From: Streptomyces clavuligerus
GTDB lineage: Bacteria > Actinomycetota > Actinomycetes > Streptomycetales > Streptomycetaceae
Direction: 5' to 3'
NCBI RefSeq assembly: GCF_005519465.1
Contig: NZ_CP027858.1
Location: 5,022,001-5,086,000 of the forward strand
Length of the DNA: 64,000 bases
Below the pieces are notes generated by a model that saw nothing but the letters and a program-made list of their open reading frames with translations, searched no databases and had not been told where the DNA came from. The position numbers and the translations under genes are program-made. Shown here one piece after another: positions 16,689 to 25,195 of this stretch; the first letter of the stretch is position 1; each line of letters starts with the position of its first letter.

Positions 16689-17591
16689 TCACGTCGTCCG
16701 GCGCTCCGGCGGGCGGTACGGCTCGGCGCGCCAGGTGGTGGTCACCGGGTCGCCGACGGAGAGCGTCCCGTGCCGGACGACCGCCGCCTTCAGCCCAAAG
16801 GTGATCTTGTTGTGCAGGGAGGGCTCACGACGGTACTGGGAGAGGGTCCGGATCGGCTCGGGGCCGTCCCGCAGCCCCGTGCGCTGATCCACCATCGGTA
16901 CGGCACAGCGGGCCGCGGGCGTCGCGTGGGCGAAGGCCGCCGTCCCGATCTCCATCAGGTCCATCAGGTCCTCGTCGTGCGGCTCGGCGCAGCCGTCGAG
17001 GACGACATTGGCGCGGAAGCGGTCCATCGGTACCGGCCGGCCGCCGTTCGCCCCGATACGGGCGTTGAGTCCGTCGAGTGAGGACTGCGAGGCGATCAGC
17101 AGCGCGTGGGCGTCGGCGAAGGCGACCTTCCCGGGGGTCGCGCCCCAGCCGTCCCGGTCGAAGCCCGGCGGCACCCGCACCAGCCGGGCGGCGGCCCCGA
17201 GCACCCCGGAGAACCACTCGGCCACCTCGTCGCCCTGGTCCACGGCCTCCCCGACCGGTTTGCCGAACAGGCTCACCCGCCGCCGCGGGCCCTCCGGGAC
17301 GATCTCCAGGAGCAGCGGTTCCGCACCGTCGGCGGACAGCCGCAGCCCCGCGCCGCCGTCCAGTACCTCGGGCCGTACGGCGGCCAGCGCGGGCAGGGTC
17401 CGCTGACTGTGGAAGGTGCCGTCGGCGGGGTCGACGACCATGAAGGTGCGGTCGTGTTCGAGACCGGTCTCCCCGACCCGGGCGGAGCGGACGTCCGTCC
17501 CGGCGCAGCCCTTGACGGGGTAGTGGGTCAGCCGCTGAACGGTGATCACGCCCCCGGCCTCGTTCCCGTTCCCGTTCTCATCGTGCGGCAT
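16689..17591 (-). CDS. MOSC-domain protein (MOSC N-terminal beta-barrel plus MOSC)
   Basis: A 300-aa protein with an N-terminal MOSC_N barrel (about 14-125; VQRLTHYPVKGCAGTDV, HDRTFMVVDPADGTF) and a C-terminal MOSC domain (about 150-290). The conserved Cys that family members use to bind the molybdenum-cofactor sulfur lies in ARCAVPMVDQRTG. Relatives carry sulfur or act in molybdenum-cofactor reductases; the partner here is unknown. Its first 14 bp overlap the end of the acetyltransferase gene, so the two are one operon with coupled translation. Confidence 0.9.
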   Translation of the reverse strand: MPHDENGNGNEAGGVITVQRLTHYPVKGCAGTDVRSARVGETGLEHDRTFMVVDPADGTFHSQRTLPALAAVRPEVLDGGAGLRLSADGAEPLLLEIVPEGPRRRVSLFGKPVGEAVDQGDEVAEWFSGVLGAAARLVRVPPGFDRDGWGATPGKVAFADAHALLIASQSSLDGLNARIGANGGRPVPMDRFRANVVLDGCAEPHDEDLMDLMEIGTAAFAHATPAARCAVPMVDQRTGLRDGPEPIRTLSQYRREPSLHNKITFGLKAAVVRHGTLSVGDPVTTTWRAEPYRPPERRTT

Positions 17592-18171
17592 GGAGGCGCT
17601 CCCTCACGGCGGGCCACTCGTCGGCGAGGATCGAGAAGTACACGGTGTCCCGCCAGGTGCCGTCGGGCCGGGCCCGGTGCCGCCGCAGCACTCCCTCGCG
17701 GCGGGCGCCGAGACGGGCGATGGCCGCCTGGGAGCGCTCGTTGAGATGGTCGGTCTTCAACTGGACCCGGCCCATGCCGAGATCGTCGAACGCGTGCGTG
17801 AGCAGCAGCAGCTTGGCCTCGGTGTTGACGGCGGTGCGCCAGTGGGCGCGGCCGTACCAGGTCCAGCCGATCTCCAGCCGCTCGTGCTCCGGTTCGATGT
17901 CGAGGAAGGACGTCCAGCCGATGGCCCGGCCGGTCTCCAGCGACACGACGGCGAAGGGGAGGCAGATGCCGTGCTCCGCCTCCGCCAGCAGCTCCCGGAC
18001 GGTCCCGGCCAGTTCCTCCTCGGTCGTCGGCGCCGGGGTGCCGAGCCAGCGCCAGACCTCCCCGTCCCCGCCGCCCGCGGCGAACAGGTCGGGCACATGC
18101 GCCGGACTGAGGGGTTCCAGCCGGATATGACGTCCGGTCAGGGTGATGGGTGCGGGAGTTTTCGCGGACAT
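17578..18171 (-). CDS. GNAT acetyltransferase (RimJ/RimL type)
   Basis: A 197-aa N-acetyltransferase of the RimJ/RimL branch, which transfers acetyl from acetyl-CoA to amino groups of proteins or small molecules. The start ITLTGRHIRLEPLSPAHV is typical. The core has GRAIGWTSFLDIEPEHERLEIG with WTWYGRAHWRTAVNTEAKLL. LGMGRVQLKTDHLNERSQAAI precedes the family-typical GARREGVLRRHR. First gene of an operon with the MOSC gene. A dyad lies in its promoter (18204-18219). Confidence 0.9.
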   Translation of the reverse strand: MSAKTPAPITLTGRHIRLEPLSPAHVPDLFAAGGGDGEVWRWLGTPAPTTEEELAGTVRELLAEAEHGICLPFAVVSLETGRAIGWTSFLDIEPEHERLEIGWTWYGRAHWRTAVNTEAKLLLLTHAFDDLGMGRVQLKTDHLNERSQAAIARLGARREGVLRRHRARPDGTWRDTVYFSILADEWPAVRERLHAAR

Positions 18172-18203
18172 ACCGCAGACGCTAACCGCCCCTATGTGCT
18201 AGG

Positions 18204-18219
18204 TGCAAATACATTCGCA
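18204..18219. promoter_or_regulatory. Imperfect dyad in the acetyltransferase promoter
   Basis: TGCAAAT-n2-ATTCGCA, a 7-bp inverted repeat with one mismatch, in an AT-rich pocket 33-48 bp upstream of the acetyltransferase start. It could be an operator or part of the promoter. Confidence 0.4.
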
Positions 18220-18247
18220 CTAATACAAATACCTCGGAAGGCCCTCC

Positions 18248-19183
18248 TCAGTGCGGAATCCCGTCGATCAGCTCACGGGCCCCCTGCCGCAGCAGTGCGA
18301 CGGCGACCGAGGTCCCGAGCGTCGCCGGATCGAGCGGGCCCGCCCACTCATGGGCGTTCAGCACCCGCTTCCCGTCCGGCGTGAACACCTTCGCCCGCAG
18401 CGACAGCTCACCGCCCCGCTCCGCCCGCGCGTACCCCGCGATGGGCGAGTTGCAGTGCCCCTGGAGCACATGCAGCAGCATCCGCTCGGCCGTGACCTCC
18501 CGGTGCGTGGCCGGATCGCCGAGCCCGCTCACCGCGTCGATCGTCTCCTCGTCCTCCTCCCGGCACTGGAGCGCCAGGACCCCCGCCCCGATCGGCGGGC
18601 ACATCACGTCGGCCGACAGCACCTCGCTGATCACATCGGTCCGCCCGATCCGCTCCAGCCCCGAGACGGCGAGCAGCAGCGCGTCCGCGTCCCCGGCGGC
18701 CAGCTTCTCCAGCCGCCGGTTGGCGTTCCCCCGCATCGGCACGCACTCCAACTGCGGGTGGGACGACGCGAGCTGCGCGATCCTGCGTACCGACGAGGTC
18801 CCGATCCGGGTCCCGTCCGGCAGCTCGTCCAGCGTCAGCCCACCGGGGTGCACCAGCGCGTCCCGGATGTCGTCCCGCCGCAGGAACGCCGCGAACGTGG
18901 TCCCCGCGGGCAGCGGCCGGTCCGCCGGTACGTCCTTCATGCAGTGCACCGCGAGATCGGCCTCACCGGCCAGCAGCGCCGCGTCCACCTCCTTGGTGAA
19001 CGCCCCCTTCCCGCCCAGCGCGGCGAGGTCCCCCATCCAGCGGTCCCCGGACGTCGTCACCGGCACCACCTCGGTCCTGACCCCGGGCCGCGCCACGGCC
19101 AACTCGGCCCGGACGCGCTCGACCTGGGCGAGCGCCATGGGGGAGGAACGGGAGACGATCCGCATCACTTCGGTCTCAACCAT
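18248..19183 (-). CDS. hemC: Hydroxymethylbilane synthase (porphobilinogen deaminase)
   Basis: HemC joins four porphobilinogen units into hydroxymethylbilane in haem and corrin synthesis. The 311-aa protein has the family blocks: [68 protein letters not shown] and the dipyrromethane-attachment Cys in [13 protein letters not shown]. No hemA, hemB or hemD lies nearby, so it is probably a second copy outside the main haem cluster. The ATG at 19183 ([14 protein letters not shown]) was chosen because homologues begin close to this point. It lies 76 bp upstream of the acetyltransferase gene in the same direction and 111 bp downstream of the accessory island. Confidence 0.93.
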   Translation of the reverse strand: MVETEVMRIVSRSSPMALAQVERVRAELAVARPGVRTEVVPVTTSGDRWMGDLAALGGKGAFTKEVDAALLAGEADLAVHCMKDVPADRPLPAGTTFAAFLRRDDIRDALVHPGGLTLDELPDGTRIGTSSVRRIAQLASSHPQLECVPMRGNANRRLEKLAAGDADALLLAVSGLERIGRTDVISEVLSADVMCPPIGAGVLALQCREEDEETIDAVSGLGDPATHREVTAERMLLHVLQGHCNSPIAGYARAERGGELSLRAKVFTPDGKRVLNAHEWAGPLDPATLGTSVAVALLRQGARELIDGIPH

Positions 19184-19294
19184 GCCGCACACCCTAGAGC
19201 CTGGCCCGGGTGCCCTCCTCGCACCCCCGCCGCACCGACGGCCGGACCCCACCGCCGCGGCCCCGGCAGAACAGCCGCAGGGGGCCGAGGCGAA

Positions 19295-19546
19295 TCAGCT
19301 CGTCCCGGATCTGGGGGGTGGTTCCCCTGCCGGAGCCCGGCCGATGGCGCGGCTCTCCTGTTCCCCCTCGTCCACGGAGCTGTCAGGGGATCCGTTCCCT
19401 GCCGCTCCCCGCCACTCCTGCCGTACCTGCCGCCCAGCGCGGATCAGTTGCGGAACCCGCGAAAGGATCTCGCTGACCTGGGTGAGCAGCAGGGTGAGGC
19501 AGCCGAATCCCGCGAGGATGACCAACGCAATGTCGTCCCATGTCAC
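19295..19546 (-). CDS. Small one-helix membrane protein (module B, copy 1)
   Basis: An 83-aa protein with an N-terminal membrane helix (about residues 6-25; ALVILAGFGCLTLLLTQVSE), a basic amphipathic stretch (RVPQLIRAGRQVRQEWRG) and a polar tail. Its ATG overlaps the stop of the upstream gene in an ATGA arrangement, so the two are translationally coupled. A protein of the same size and plan (23287-23556) follows the paralogue of that upstream gene. The function is unknown; the pairing suggests a membrane anchor or partner for the 'A' protein. Confidence 0.72.
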   Translation of the reverse strand: MTWDDIALVILAGFGCLTLLLTQVSEILSRVPQLIRAGRQVRQEWRGAAGNGSPDSSVDEGEQESRAIGRAPAGEPPPRSGTS

Positions 19547-20439
19547 AGCGCTGCTCCCATGCTCCGCCGGATCGGGTCGCGACGCGCCGACAGACGCAGG
19601 ACCGCCGGACCGAGCCGTACCTCGACCTGGTCTCCGGTGTCGTGGACAACGGCTCCGGGAATACCGATGGGGTCGTGGGTCAGCGCGGTGGCCACGTCAT
19701 CGGCGTAGGGGAGCCCGTTCCAGCGGAGTGTCCACAGATCCTGGGAGCCACTGAGTTTCTTCTCGAACGGCACCTCATCGGAGCAGTTCCATCCGTCGCG
19801 GTCCAGTGGGTCGACGAACCAGCCGACCGCCCAGTCGCCGTGCGGATCCTTGGCGGTGATCCGGCAGATGAGGCCGGCGAGCAGCCGGGCGGCCGCGTCA
19901 CTGATCTCGGGCACCAGATCCAGCTCGGCGTGTTCCTGAGCTGTCAGACAGTCGTCGGTCGTGCGGAACCGCCGCGGGGCCGAACGCCGTGCGCCGCCCC
20001 AGGTGCCCGACGCGTTGCCTGTCACGACGAGCTGTGCGCCTGTGGGCAGATGGCGGGCCAGATAGGTGTGCCGGCCTTGGAAGCTCTCCAGCCGGAGGCC
20101 GGGGAGAGCGGTTCGTCTCCCTCTCGGCAGCAGATACGGGGCCACATTGTGCGGGGCGTCCGCGATGAGGACGATCCGATTGAATTGGGGCGACGGCACG
20201 ATCCTGTACGAAACGAGGGTGTGCACTCCCCACGCGGTGGCACCGCTGTATCGGTTCCATCTCCCTGGATGGTTGAAGAAGCCGAGTGCCAGCAACGCTC
20301 GCAGGCGGATCTGTGATGGTGAGCAGTGGTCGAGTCCGAGCGAGCCGTCACGAGCTGCGGAGCCAAGAGCGGCCTGCCGTGGCTCACCCAGGAATTGTGC
20401 ACGGATACGAGCTCTGGCCTTGTTGGTGCTTCTGGACAT
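19543..20439 (-). CDS. Unknown conserved protein (module A, copy 1)
   Basis: A 298-aa soluble protein I do not recognise. It is a paralogue of the product of 23606-24469. Shared blocks include GLDxCxPxQxxLRALLxLG, SYxxxxSPxFxRxVLI followed by APxNVA, ALPGLRxE, RHLPTxAQLV, LTAxExxxLD and DPIGIPGA. The Asp/Cys block near residue 35 and the GNWYCDP/GWFVDP segment (here VGWFVDPLDRDGW) are the best active-site or ligand-site candidates. The start at 20439 has AAGGA 7 nt upstream. It overlaps the small membrane-protein gene by 4 bp. Base composition and codon use are less GC-biased than in flanking core genes, consistent with transfer. Confidence 0.75.
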   Translation of the reverse strand: MSRSTNKARARIRAQFLGEPRQAALGSAARDGSLGLDHCSPSQIRLRALLALGFFNHPGRWNRYSGATAWGVHTLVSYRIVPSPQFNRIVLIADAPHNVAPYLLPRGRRTALPGLRLESFQGRHTYLARHLPTGAQLVVTGNASGTWGGARRSAPRRFRTTDDCLTAQEHAELDLVPEISDAAARLLAGLICRITAKDPHGDWAVGWFVDPLDRDGWNCSDEVPFEKKLSGSQDLWTLRWNGLPYADDVATALTHDPIGIPGAVVHDTGDQVEVRLGPAVLRLSARRDPIRRSMGAAL

Positions 20440-20667
20440 GTCGATTTCCTTGTGCCACCCCGGCTGGCATCCTGGACCGCATACCAGATGGATCCATCGA
20501 CTTGGCGATGTGCGGAGCTGGGCGAACCACGCCCATACGCAGTGACCTCGGGTGCCGGGGCCCGAAGAAAATACCGCTTCCCGGCTCTCCGCGAGCCGGA
20601 GCACCAATGGTACCTACCGGTGTCCGTAGTGCACGGAATCCCGGTGAGGTGGTGCGGATTCCTGCTT

Positions 20668-22062
20668 CTACAGAACCTTGTGACAGAGCCAGTCGAGGGT
20701 GTTCGCCCCCAGCCGGTCGGGTGCTTCGAGCAGGGCGGTCTCCACCGCTGCGAGATCGGTCAGCGCTGTCGGTGCGTCAGAACGGTCCAGTTCTGCGAGG
20801 CGTTCCAGCGCGGTGGCCACGACCTCGGGCCAGCGCGGCATGCCGAAGTGCGTCCCTCCTTTGAGTACTCCGGGTACGGCTCGGTACAGCAGAGCTGTCT
20901 GCCAGCCGTGCTCCTTCACGATTTTCGAGGTGTACCAGACTCGACCATCGAGATGCTGGACGAAGTCATCCGTGGGCTCACCACAGGCCCGCAGGGTGAA
21001 GTGGGAGCCACCTGCCCAGGGAAGGTCCAAATCTGCTGCGACGGCTTGAAAGGCAAACAGCGCGTCGGGACCGTCCTCCTTGGCTGCGAGCAGGGCCGCT
21101 CTGGCCCGGCGGTAGAGATCGACGCTCTGCGCGAAGATCTCTCCGTCGCTCGGACCGTTGCCAGAAGCGTGGATCGCGTCCAGCGGCCCGTCGCGCCACG
21201 CCTCGGCGACCAGACCGACAGCTGCCGCACTGAGGAGGGCTTCCGGATCTTCAAGATCCACGCCCAGGTGAGTGAGCAGGGCAGGCAGTTCCTCGCTCAT
21301 CCGTGAAAACTCAGGGTCCATGGATGTGCCGGGTGGCGGCATACGGCGGAGTGACGATCCGGTCTCCGTGCGCTCTACGACGATGCCACGCTCCCGAAGG
21401 TCTTCAAAGATGGCGTCCGGGCCACAGTCGATGTGGTCGCAGTCGTGTCGGCCGGTGCAGTCCTCCGGGCACTCGAACTCCCCGCACATGTCCGGGTCGG
21501 CAGGCGTGGCTTCGTTGATCAGGTGATAGGCGAGACGGTTGGCCACCGCCTCTCTTGCCGAGATCATCTCCAGAGAGAGGTGGAAGTCGCTGTCCTTCAG
21601 CTCACTGTCCGATTCGTCCGCTGGTGCCGGTGGTTCTGGGGCATTGTCCGTGGCCCACGTGTACGCCGATTCCAGCGAGATGAGAAGCCAGGCGATCCGC
21701 AACGGTTCGGCTTCACTGTCCGCGGCAAGCAGGGTGACAGCTTCAGCCGCCCTGCGGACATCGTCGAGTTCTGCCATGTGCTTGTCACGTGCTTGCATCC
21801 ACGCGACTGAAGCGGCGCGGGCTTCCTCGGCATCCTGGGTGAGAGCGGCGTAGCTCGTGCGTCGCGCCTGAGCCACCAAGCGCTTCAGGCAGGGACGGCA
21901 CCCGAAGAGGCCGGAGGTCTCGGTCGGGCCGAGCGGAATGGCCACCTGGTCACCGAAAGGCTGGTCGCAGAGACAGTAGTCCACTCGACCGACGTGGCGT
22001 GACGTAGGCATCGACGGCGGGGCTGCCCGGATCGTGGCACGGGAGTAGGGCGGAAGGTGCAT
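20668..22062 (-). CDS. Unknown Cys-rich protein of the accessory island
   Basis: A 464-aa protein without a recognised family. Near the N-terminus DYCLCDQPFGDQV and, 18 residues on, LFGCRPCLKRL give a CxC...CxxC set that looks like a zinc ribbon. A second cluster near residues 190-215 (MCGEFECPEDCTGRHDCDH) has five Cys and two His. The central part is helical (LRIAWLLISLESAYTW; ARDKHMAELDDVRRAAEAV). The C-terminal third has Trp/Gly-rich segments (GGSHFTLRACGEP, HLDGRVWYTSKIV). It is divergent from the HTH gene across 202 bp and lies upstream of module A copy 1 in the same direction (228-bp gap). ATG at 22062 with AAGGAG about 10 nt upstream. Confidence 0.7.
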   Translation of the reverse strand: MHLPPYSRATIRAAPPSMPTSRHVGRVDYCLCDQPFGDQVAIPLGPTETSGLFGCRPCLKRLVAQARRTSYAALTQDAEEARAASVAWMQARDKHMAELDDVRRAAEAVTLLAADSEAEPLRIAWLLISLESAYTWATDNAPEPPAPADESDSELKDSDFHLSLEMISAREAVANRLAYHLINEATPADPDMCGEFECPEDCTGRHDCDHIDCGPDAIFEDLRERGIVVERTETGSSLRRMPPPGTSMDPEFSRMSEELPALLTHLGVDLEDPEALLSAAAVGLVAEAWRDGPLDAIHASGNGPSDGEIFAQSVDLYRRARAALLAAKEDGPDALFAFQAVAADLDLPWAGGSHFTLRACGEPTDDFVQHLDGRVWYTSKIVKEHGWQTALLYRAVPGVLKGGTHFGMPRWPEVVATALERLAELDRSDAPTALTDLAAVETALLEAPDRLGANTLDWLCHKVL

Positions 22063-22264
22063 GGTGAGAGGACTCCTTGAGTGAAGCGCCGACGCGAGCG
22101 GCGCTGTTTCCCATGCTCTCTTCCGTCAATGGCCGCGTGTCACTGTCTGGCGGGGTGGATGGGAAATCTGGCGGAAGCTGACACGGCCCTGGCCTGCGGC
22201 TTCTAAGATGCTGGAACATCTGACAGCAGGTTGACCGCCTGGATGGCGAGAGGATTTCCGTGCC

Positions 22265-23233
22265 GTGTCCATGACCTCCTCACCTCAGAAACAGGGATCG
22301 GAAGCACTGCGAAGCCTGGTGAATGCTCTGGACGAGTTGCACCGGGCGGCGGGCCGACCCAGCGCGCGGACTGTGAGCGCGCTCATCACCGAGGACGACA
22401 GTCAGCCCACGACGGTCAGTCATGAGGGTGTCCGTACGACACTCAAGGGCTTGCGCGTGCCGCGCTGGGAGACAGTGCGTTCGATCGCCTCCGTGCTGGC
22501 TCTCCAGTGCAGCCCGCCTCGTGACCCGTCGACCGAGGTCGCGCGCTTGCTGTCGCTCTGGCGGACGATCCGGGAAGGAGAGTCCGGCGCCCTGAAGTCC
22601 GGCCGGGAGCTGACTCTGTCGGAGGGCTGGGGCGGAGAGAACGGTGAGTGGACCCCCGAGCAGGTTGCCGGGATCATGATCAATCCACACAGTGCCATCC
22701 GTATCGACCCATCGCTGACCCTCCCGCATGAACCGTTGCTCACGGAAGAGGAGTGGGTGCAGGTCAACGTGCGGATGATTGAGACAAACGGTGCCGAGTT
22801 CTTTCTGCGTGCGCTGCTCCGCACCCTCAAGGGCGACTATGTCGGGGCTGAATCCGGGGCGCCCTATGGTTACCGGGATCCCGACTACGAGGCCGTCGAG
22901 GCCTACGAGGCCTTCCAGTACGGGTGTGAGCAGATCCTCCGACGCCTGCGAGCCGAACCGAATCTCCTTCAGCGATCGATCGCGGCGATGCGCACTGACG
23001 AGACCATGGATCGCGAGGATCGCGCCGAGATGCTTCGCCATGAATCTGATCCGGCCCTGATGCGCGAGGTCATGACGGTGACTCCGGAGACCTGGCACGA
23101 AGTCTCCGAGGAAGCACACCACATGGTTTTCGGCTATCTCATCAAGGAAGGCAGGACCGTGGGCCGTCCAGGGCTCCCGCCGGGACAGCGCTTCCTGCTC
23201 ACCTGGAGGATCCCTGAACCCATCGAAGGCTGA
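22265..23233 (+). CDS. HTH-domain regulator-like protein of the accessory island
   Basis: A 322-aa protein. Residues about 12-85 look like the degenerate helix-turn-helix region often seen at the N-terminus of Streptomyces regulators (LRSLVNALDELHRAAGRPSA; SHEGVRTTLKGLRVPRW; TVRSIASVLALQC). The rest has no recognised domain; it is acidic and helical (EEEWVQVNVRMIETNGAEFF, DPDYEAVEAYEAFQYGCEQIL). It is divergent from the Cys-rich gene, so it is a candidate local regulator; the role is inferred. A GTG start at 22265 is chosen on an AGGA 10 nt upstream; an ATG two codons later is possible. Confidence 0.7.
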   Translation: MSMTSSPQKQGSEALRSLVNALDELHRAAGRPSARTVSALITEDDSQPTTVSHEGVRTTLKGLRVPRWETVRSIASVLALQCSPPRDPSTEVARLLSLWRTIREGESGALKSGRELTLSEGWGGENGEWTPEQVAGIMINPHSAIRIDPSLTLPHEPLLTEEEWVQVNVRMIETNGAEFFLRALLRTLKGDYVGAESGAPYGYRDPDYEAVEAYEAFQYGCEQILRRLRAEPNLLQRSIAAMRTDETMDREDRAEMLRHESDPALMREVMTVTPETWHEVSEEAHHMVFGYLIKEGRTVGRPGLPPGQRFLLTWRIPEPIEG

Positions 23234-23286
23234 TACAGGGCCCTTCGCTGGGTTTGTCGGATGCGCCGCTCCTGATTCCATGTTTT

Positions 23287-23556
23287 TCAGGGCTCGCTGT
23301 GGTGCTCCCCTTGCTTCGGCGCTGCATTCTCCGGGGACGCTCTTCGGCGCTGCGTCGCCGTTGCGTTACCGCGACGGCCGTTACCGCGCCGGTGTTCCAG
23401 GATGGCGATCCACCATGCCAATCGATCAGAGGATTTGTCCGGAACAAGCAGCCGGAGGACCCGGAGGAAGAACAGGAAAACGCCGCTGACGGCGATGGCC
23501 AGAAGCGCTGCCCACCAGGGCGTGCTGCTGCCTGGGGCATCAAGGATTTCGATCAC
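23287..23556 (-). CDS. Small one-helix membrane protein (module B, copy 2)
   Basis: An 89-aa protein with one membrane helix (about residues 15-37; WAALLAIAVSGVFLFFLRVL), an amphipathic stretch (RLLVPDKSSDRLAWWIAIL) and a basic, polar tail. It lies 49 bp after module A copy 2, the same order as copy 1, although sequence identity with the other B protein is low. The start is GTG and the ribosome site is weak, so the call leans on the conserved arrangement. Overlapping frames on the other strand are not supported. Confidence 0.62.
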   Translation of the reverse strand: MIEILDAPGSSTPWWAALLAIAVSGVFLFFLRVLRLLVPDKSSDRLAWWIAILEHRRGNGRRGNATATQRRRASPENAAPKQGEHHSEP

Positions 23557-23605
23557 GACGCGAGCTTTCTGTGCGCGAGTGCAGAGGTGGATGCTGTGCG
23601 GCTGG

Positions 23606-24469
23606 CTAACCGTGTCGCGAGTGAAGGCGCAGTGTGGCGTTTCCCAGGGTGATCGCGGGAGAGCCGGATACTGATACCTGCCTGGCCCCCGGGATTCCGA
23701 TGACTGGATCGGTCAATGCCGAAATCAGATCATCCGGATGGGGATGCGATGCCCACTCCAGCTCCCAGGTGTTCTTCGCGCCCCGGAGTCTACGGTGCCC
23801 CGAGAGGGAGAAGCTTTCGCGCCGGCCCGGACGCATCAGGGGATCGCAGTACCAATTGCCGATGGCCCATGTGCCGTCAGGGTCGATGATGGTGATCCGG
23901 CAGAAGATGCCGGAGAGGAGGCGGCGAGCATCCGAAGCGATATCGGCTGTACGGTCCAGGTGCCGCTGTTCCTCGGCGGTGAGTGGCGTTTCGGTGGTGG
24001 GGCTGTCGAAGTAGGCATCTCTCCGGGCGCCGACAGGTGCGCCGGATGGATTGTTCGTGATCACGAGTTGCGCGGTGGTGGGCAGGTGCCGTAGGACGTA
24101 GCTACCGTGGCCGCGGCACTCCTCGATACGCAGCCCGGGCAGTGCGCTCCCTCCTGTCGGGCCGCGCAGTAGGCGAAGGGCTACATTGTCGGGTGCTTTG
24201 GTGATCAACACCAGGCGATCGAAGCGCGGAGAAACGGTGAGGGTATAGGAGGAGAGGGCGGCAAGGCCCCATACGGCCGGGCCGTTGTGGCCGAACCCGT
24301 GATTGAGATAGCCAAGCCCCAGCAGCGCGCGCAATTCATGCTGCTCAGGGCGGCAAGTGTCCAGTCCCATGGAGTGGTCACGGGCGATTCCGGCCCGAGC
24401 CGCTACCAGCTTCTCACCTGTGTACAGCGCGCGAGTGCGGGCCACCGCTTTGCGTCGACTTTCGGGCAT
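23606..24469 (-). CDS. Unknown conserved protein (module A, copy 2)
   Basis: A 287-aa paralogue of the 19543-20439 product. Aligned landmarks: GLDTCRPEQHELRALLGLGY, SYTLTVSPRFDRLVLITKAP, GSALPGLRIEECRGHGSYVL, RHLPTTAQLVITNNPSGAP, IGNWYCDPLMRPGRRE and DPVIGIPGA. No signal peptide or membrane helix is seen. The ATG at 24469 is chosen because GAGG lies 7 nt upstream; the longer GTG version (24481) has no ribosome site. As with copy 1, a one-helix membrane protein gene follows. Copies 1 and 2 have diverged widely, so the duplication is old or the two were acquired separately. Confidence 0.75.
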   Translation of the reverse strand: MPESRRKAVARTRALYTGEKLVAARAGIARDHSMGLDTCRPEQHELRALLGLGYLNHGFGHNGPAVWGLAALSSYTLTVSPRFDRLVLITKAPDNVALRLLRGPTGGSALPGLRIEECRGHGSYVLRHLPTTAQLVITNNPSGAPVGARRDAYFDSPTTETPLTAEEQRHLDRTADIASDARRLLSGIFCRITIIDPDGTWAIGNWYCDPLMRPGRRESFSLSGHRRLRGAKNTWELEWASHPHPDDLISALTDPVIGIPGARQVSVSGSPAITLGNATLRLHSRHG

Positions 24470-24671
24470 GTTCCACCTCACCGCCGCCCGGTCAGCGCAT
24501 CAGGGGGTACATGCTGTGTGAGGCCAAGCTCACTCTGTTGCGTCACGAAGAGGTGCACCACACCTTTGCGCAGCTTCTGTGAGTTCCGGGCTCACATACT
24601 TTTGCTGGCATGCGGGCCCTCGTATACCGGTATCCGCCAGTACTGTAGCCACGGCTGGGTCGGATGTGAGT

Positions 24672-24993
24672 GATCTGGAGGAAGTGTCGTCCCATCGGCT
24701 CGCGACCCGGCGGTCCTGCGGCCATACAGGAAGAGATCGACCGCCTGCTCCGCGGCATCGACTGCCCTCGCTCACGCTTGGCGTCGTTCCCACCTCGGCG
24801 CGCGTGAACATGCACCCTGTCCATGCCTTCAACATGTACGACGACGAGGTTCACGTCGAACCGGTCTCCTCGGGCGTGACCGTCACCGAACCGGACGAGA
24901 CCGCCCTCTCGCAAGGCGTTCGGCGGGATACGTGGAGCGGCTCTGCACAGCGACGCCGCCAAGGAACTCCTGGGGAAAGCGTTGTCCTTCTGA
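24672..24993 (+). pseudogene. Decayed C-terminal part of an Scr1/DUF5753-type HTH regulator
   Basis: Pieces of one protein are spread over shifting frames: DLEE...SHRLA, then EEIDRLLRGID (frame of 24721), LPSLTLGVVPTSARVNMHP, AFNMYDDEVHVEPVSSG and VTVTEPDETAL (frame of 24579), and finally GGIRGAALHSDAAKELLGK and ALSF before a TGA (frame of 24721 again). The order matches the C-terminal domain of the abundant Streptomyces Scr1-family HTH regulators (DUF5753). At least two frameshifts and a missing N-terminal half mean it is dead. It marks the right end of the accessory island. Confidence 0.72.
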
Positions 24994-25023
24994 CAGACGC
25001 CCCACGCGGCTGACCGCACGACC

Positions 25024-25059
25024 GAGGGGCGCCACCTCCAAGAGGAGGTGGCGCCCCTC
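25024..25059. terminator. Terminator hairpin downstream of glnA
   Basis: A perfect 16-bp stem (GAGGGGCGCCACCTCC and its complement) with an AAGA loop, 137 bp after the glnA stop and just after the pseudogene on the other strand. It probably serves both directions. Confidence 0.87.
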
Positions 25060-25195
25060 AGCTATCCAGCGGCCGGTGCATATCGGGTGCACAAGGGCCT
25101 GGAAAACGGCCGGGAACAGTGGGAAACAGCGAGCGGTGTTTCCCAGCTCACAGTATGTCTCTGAGCCTCAGACGCAGATGGGCCCAGTCCGCGGT

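Noticed and set aside
23254..23652. 132-aa plus-strand frame opposite the small membrane protein
   Set aside because: No ribosome site or recognisable domain; the opposite-strand frame has a clear membrane helix and repeats the A-B gene order.
24579..25013. 144-aa plus-strand frame as an intact gene
   Set aside because: Only its middle matches an Scr1-type regulator; the two ends match in another frame, so it is a pseudogene.
19184..25195. tRNA gene or flanking direct repeats as integration site of the island
   Set aside because: No tRNA cloverleaf, integrase or clear flanking repeat was found, so the mode of acquisition stays open.
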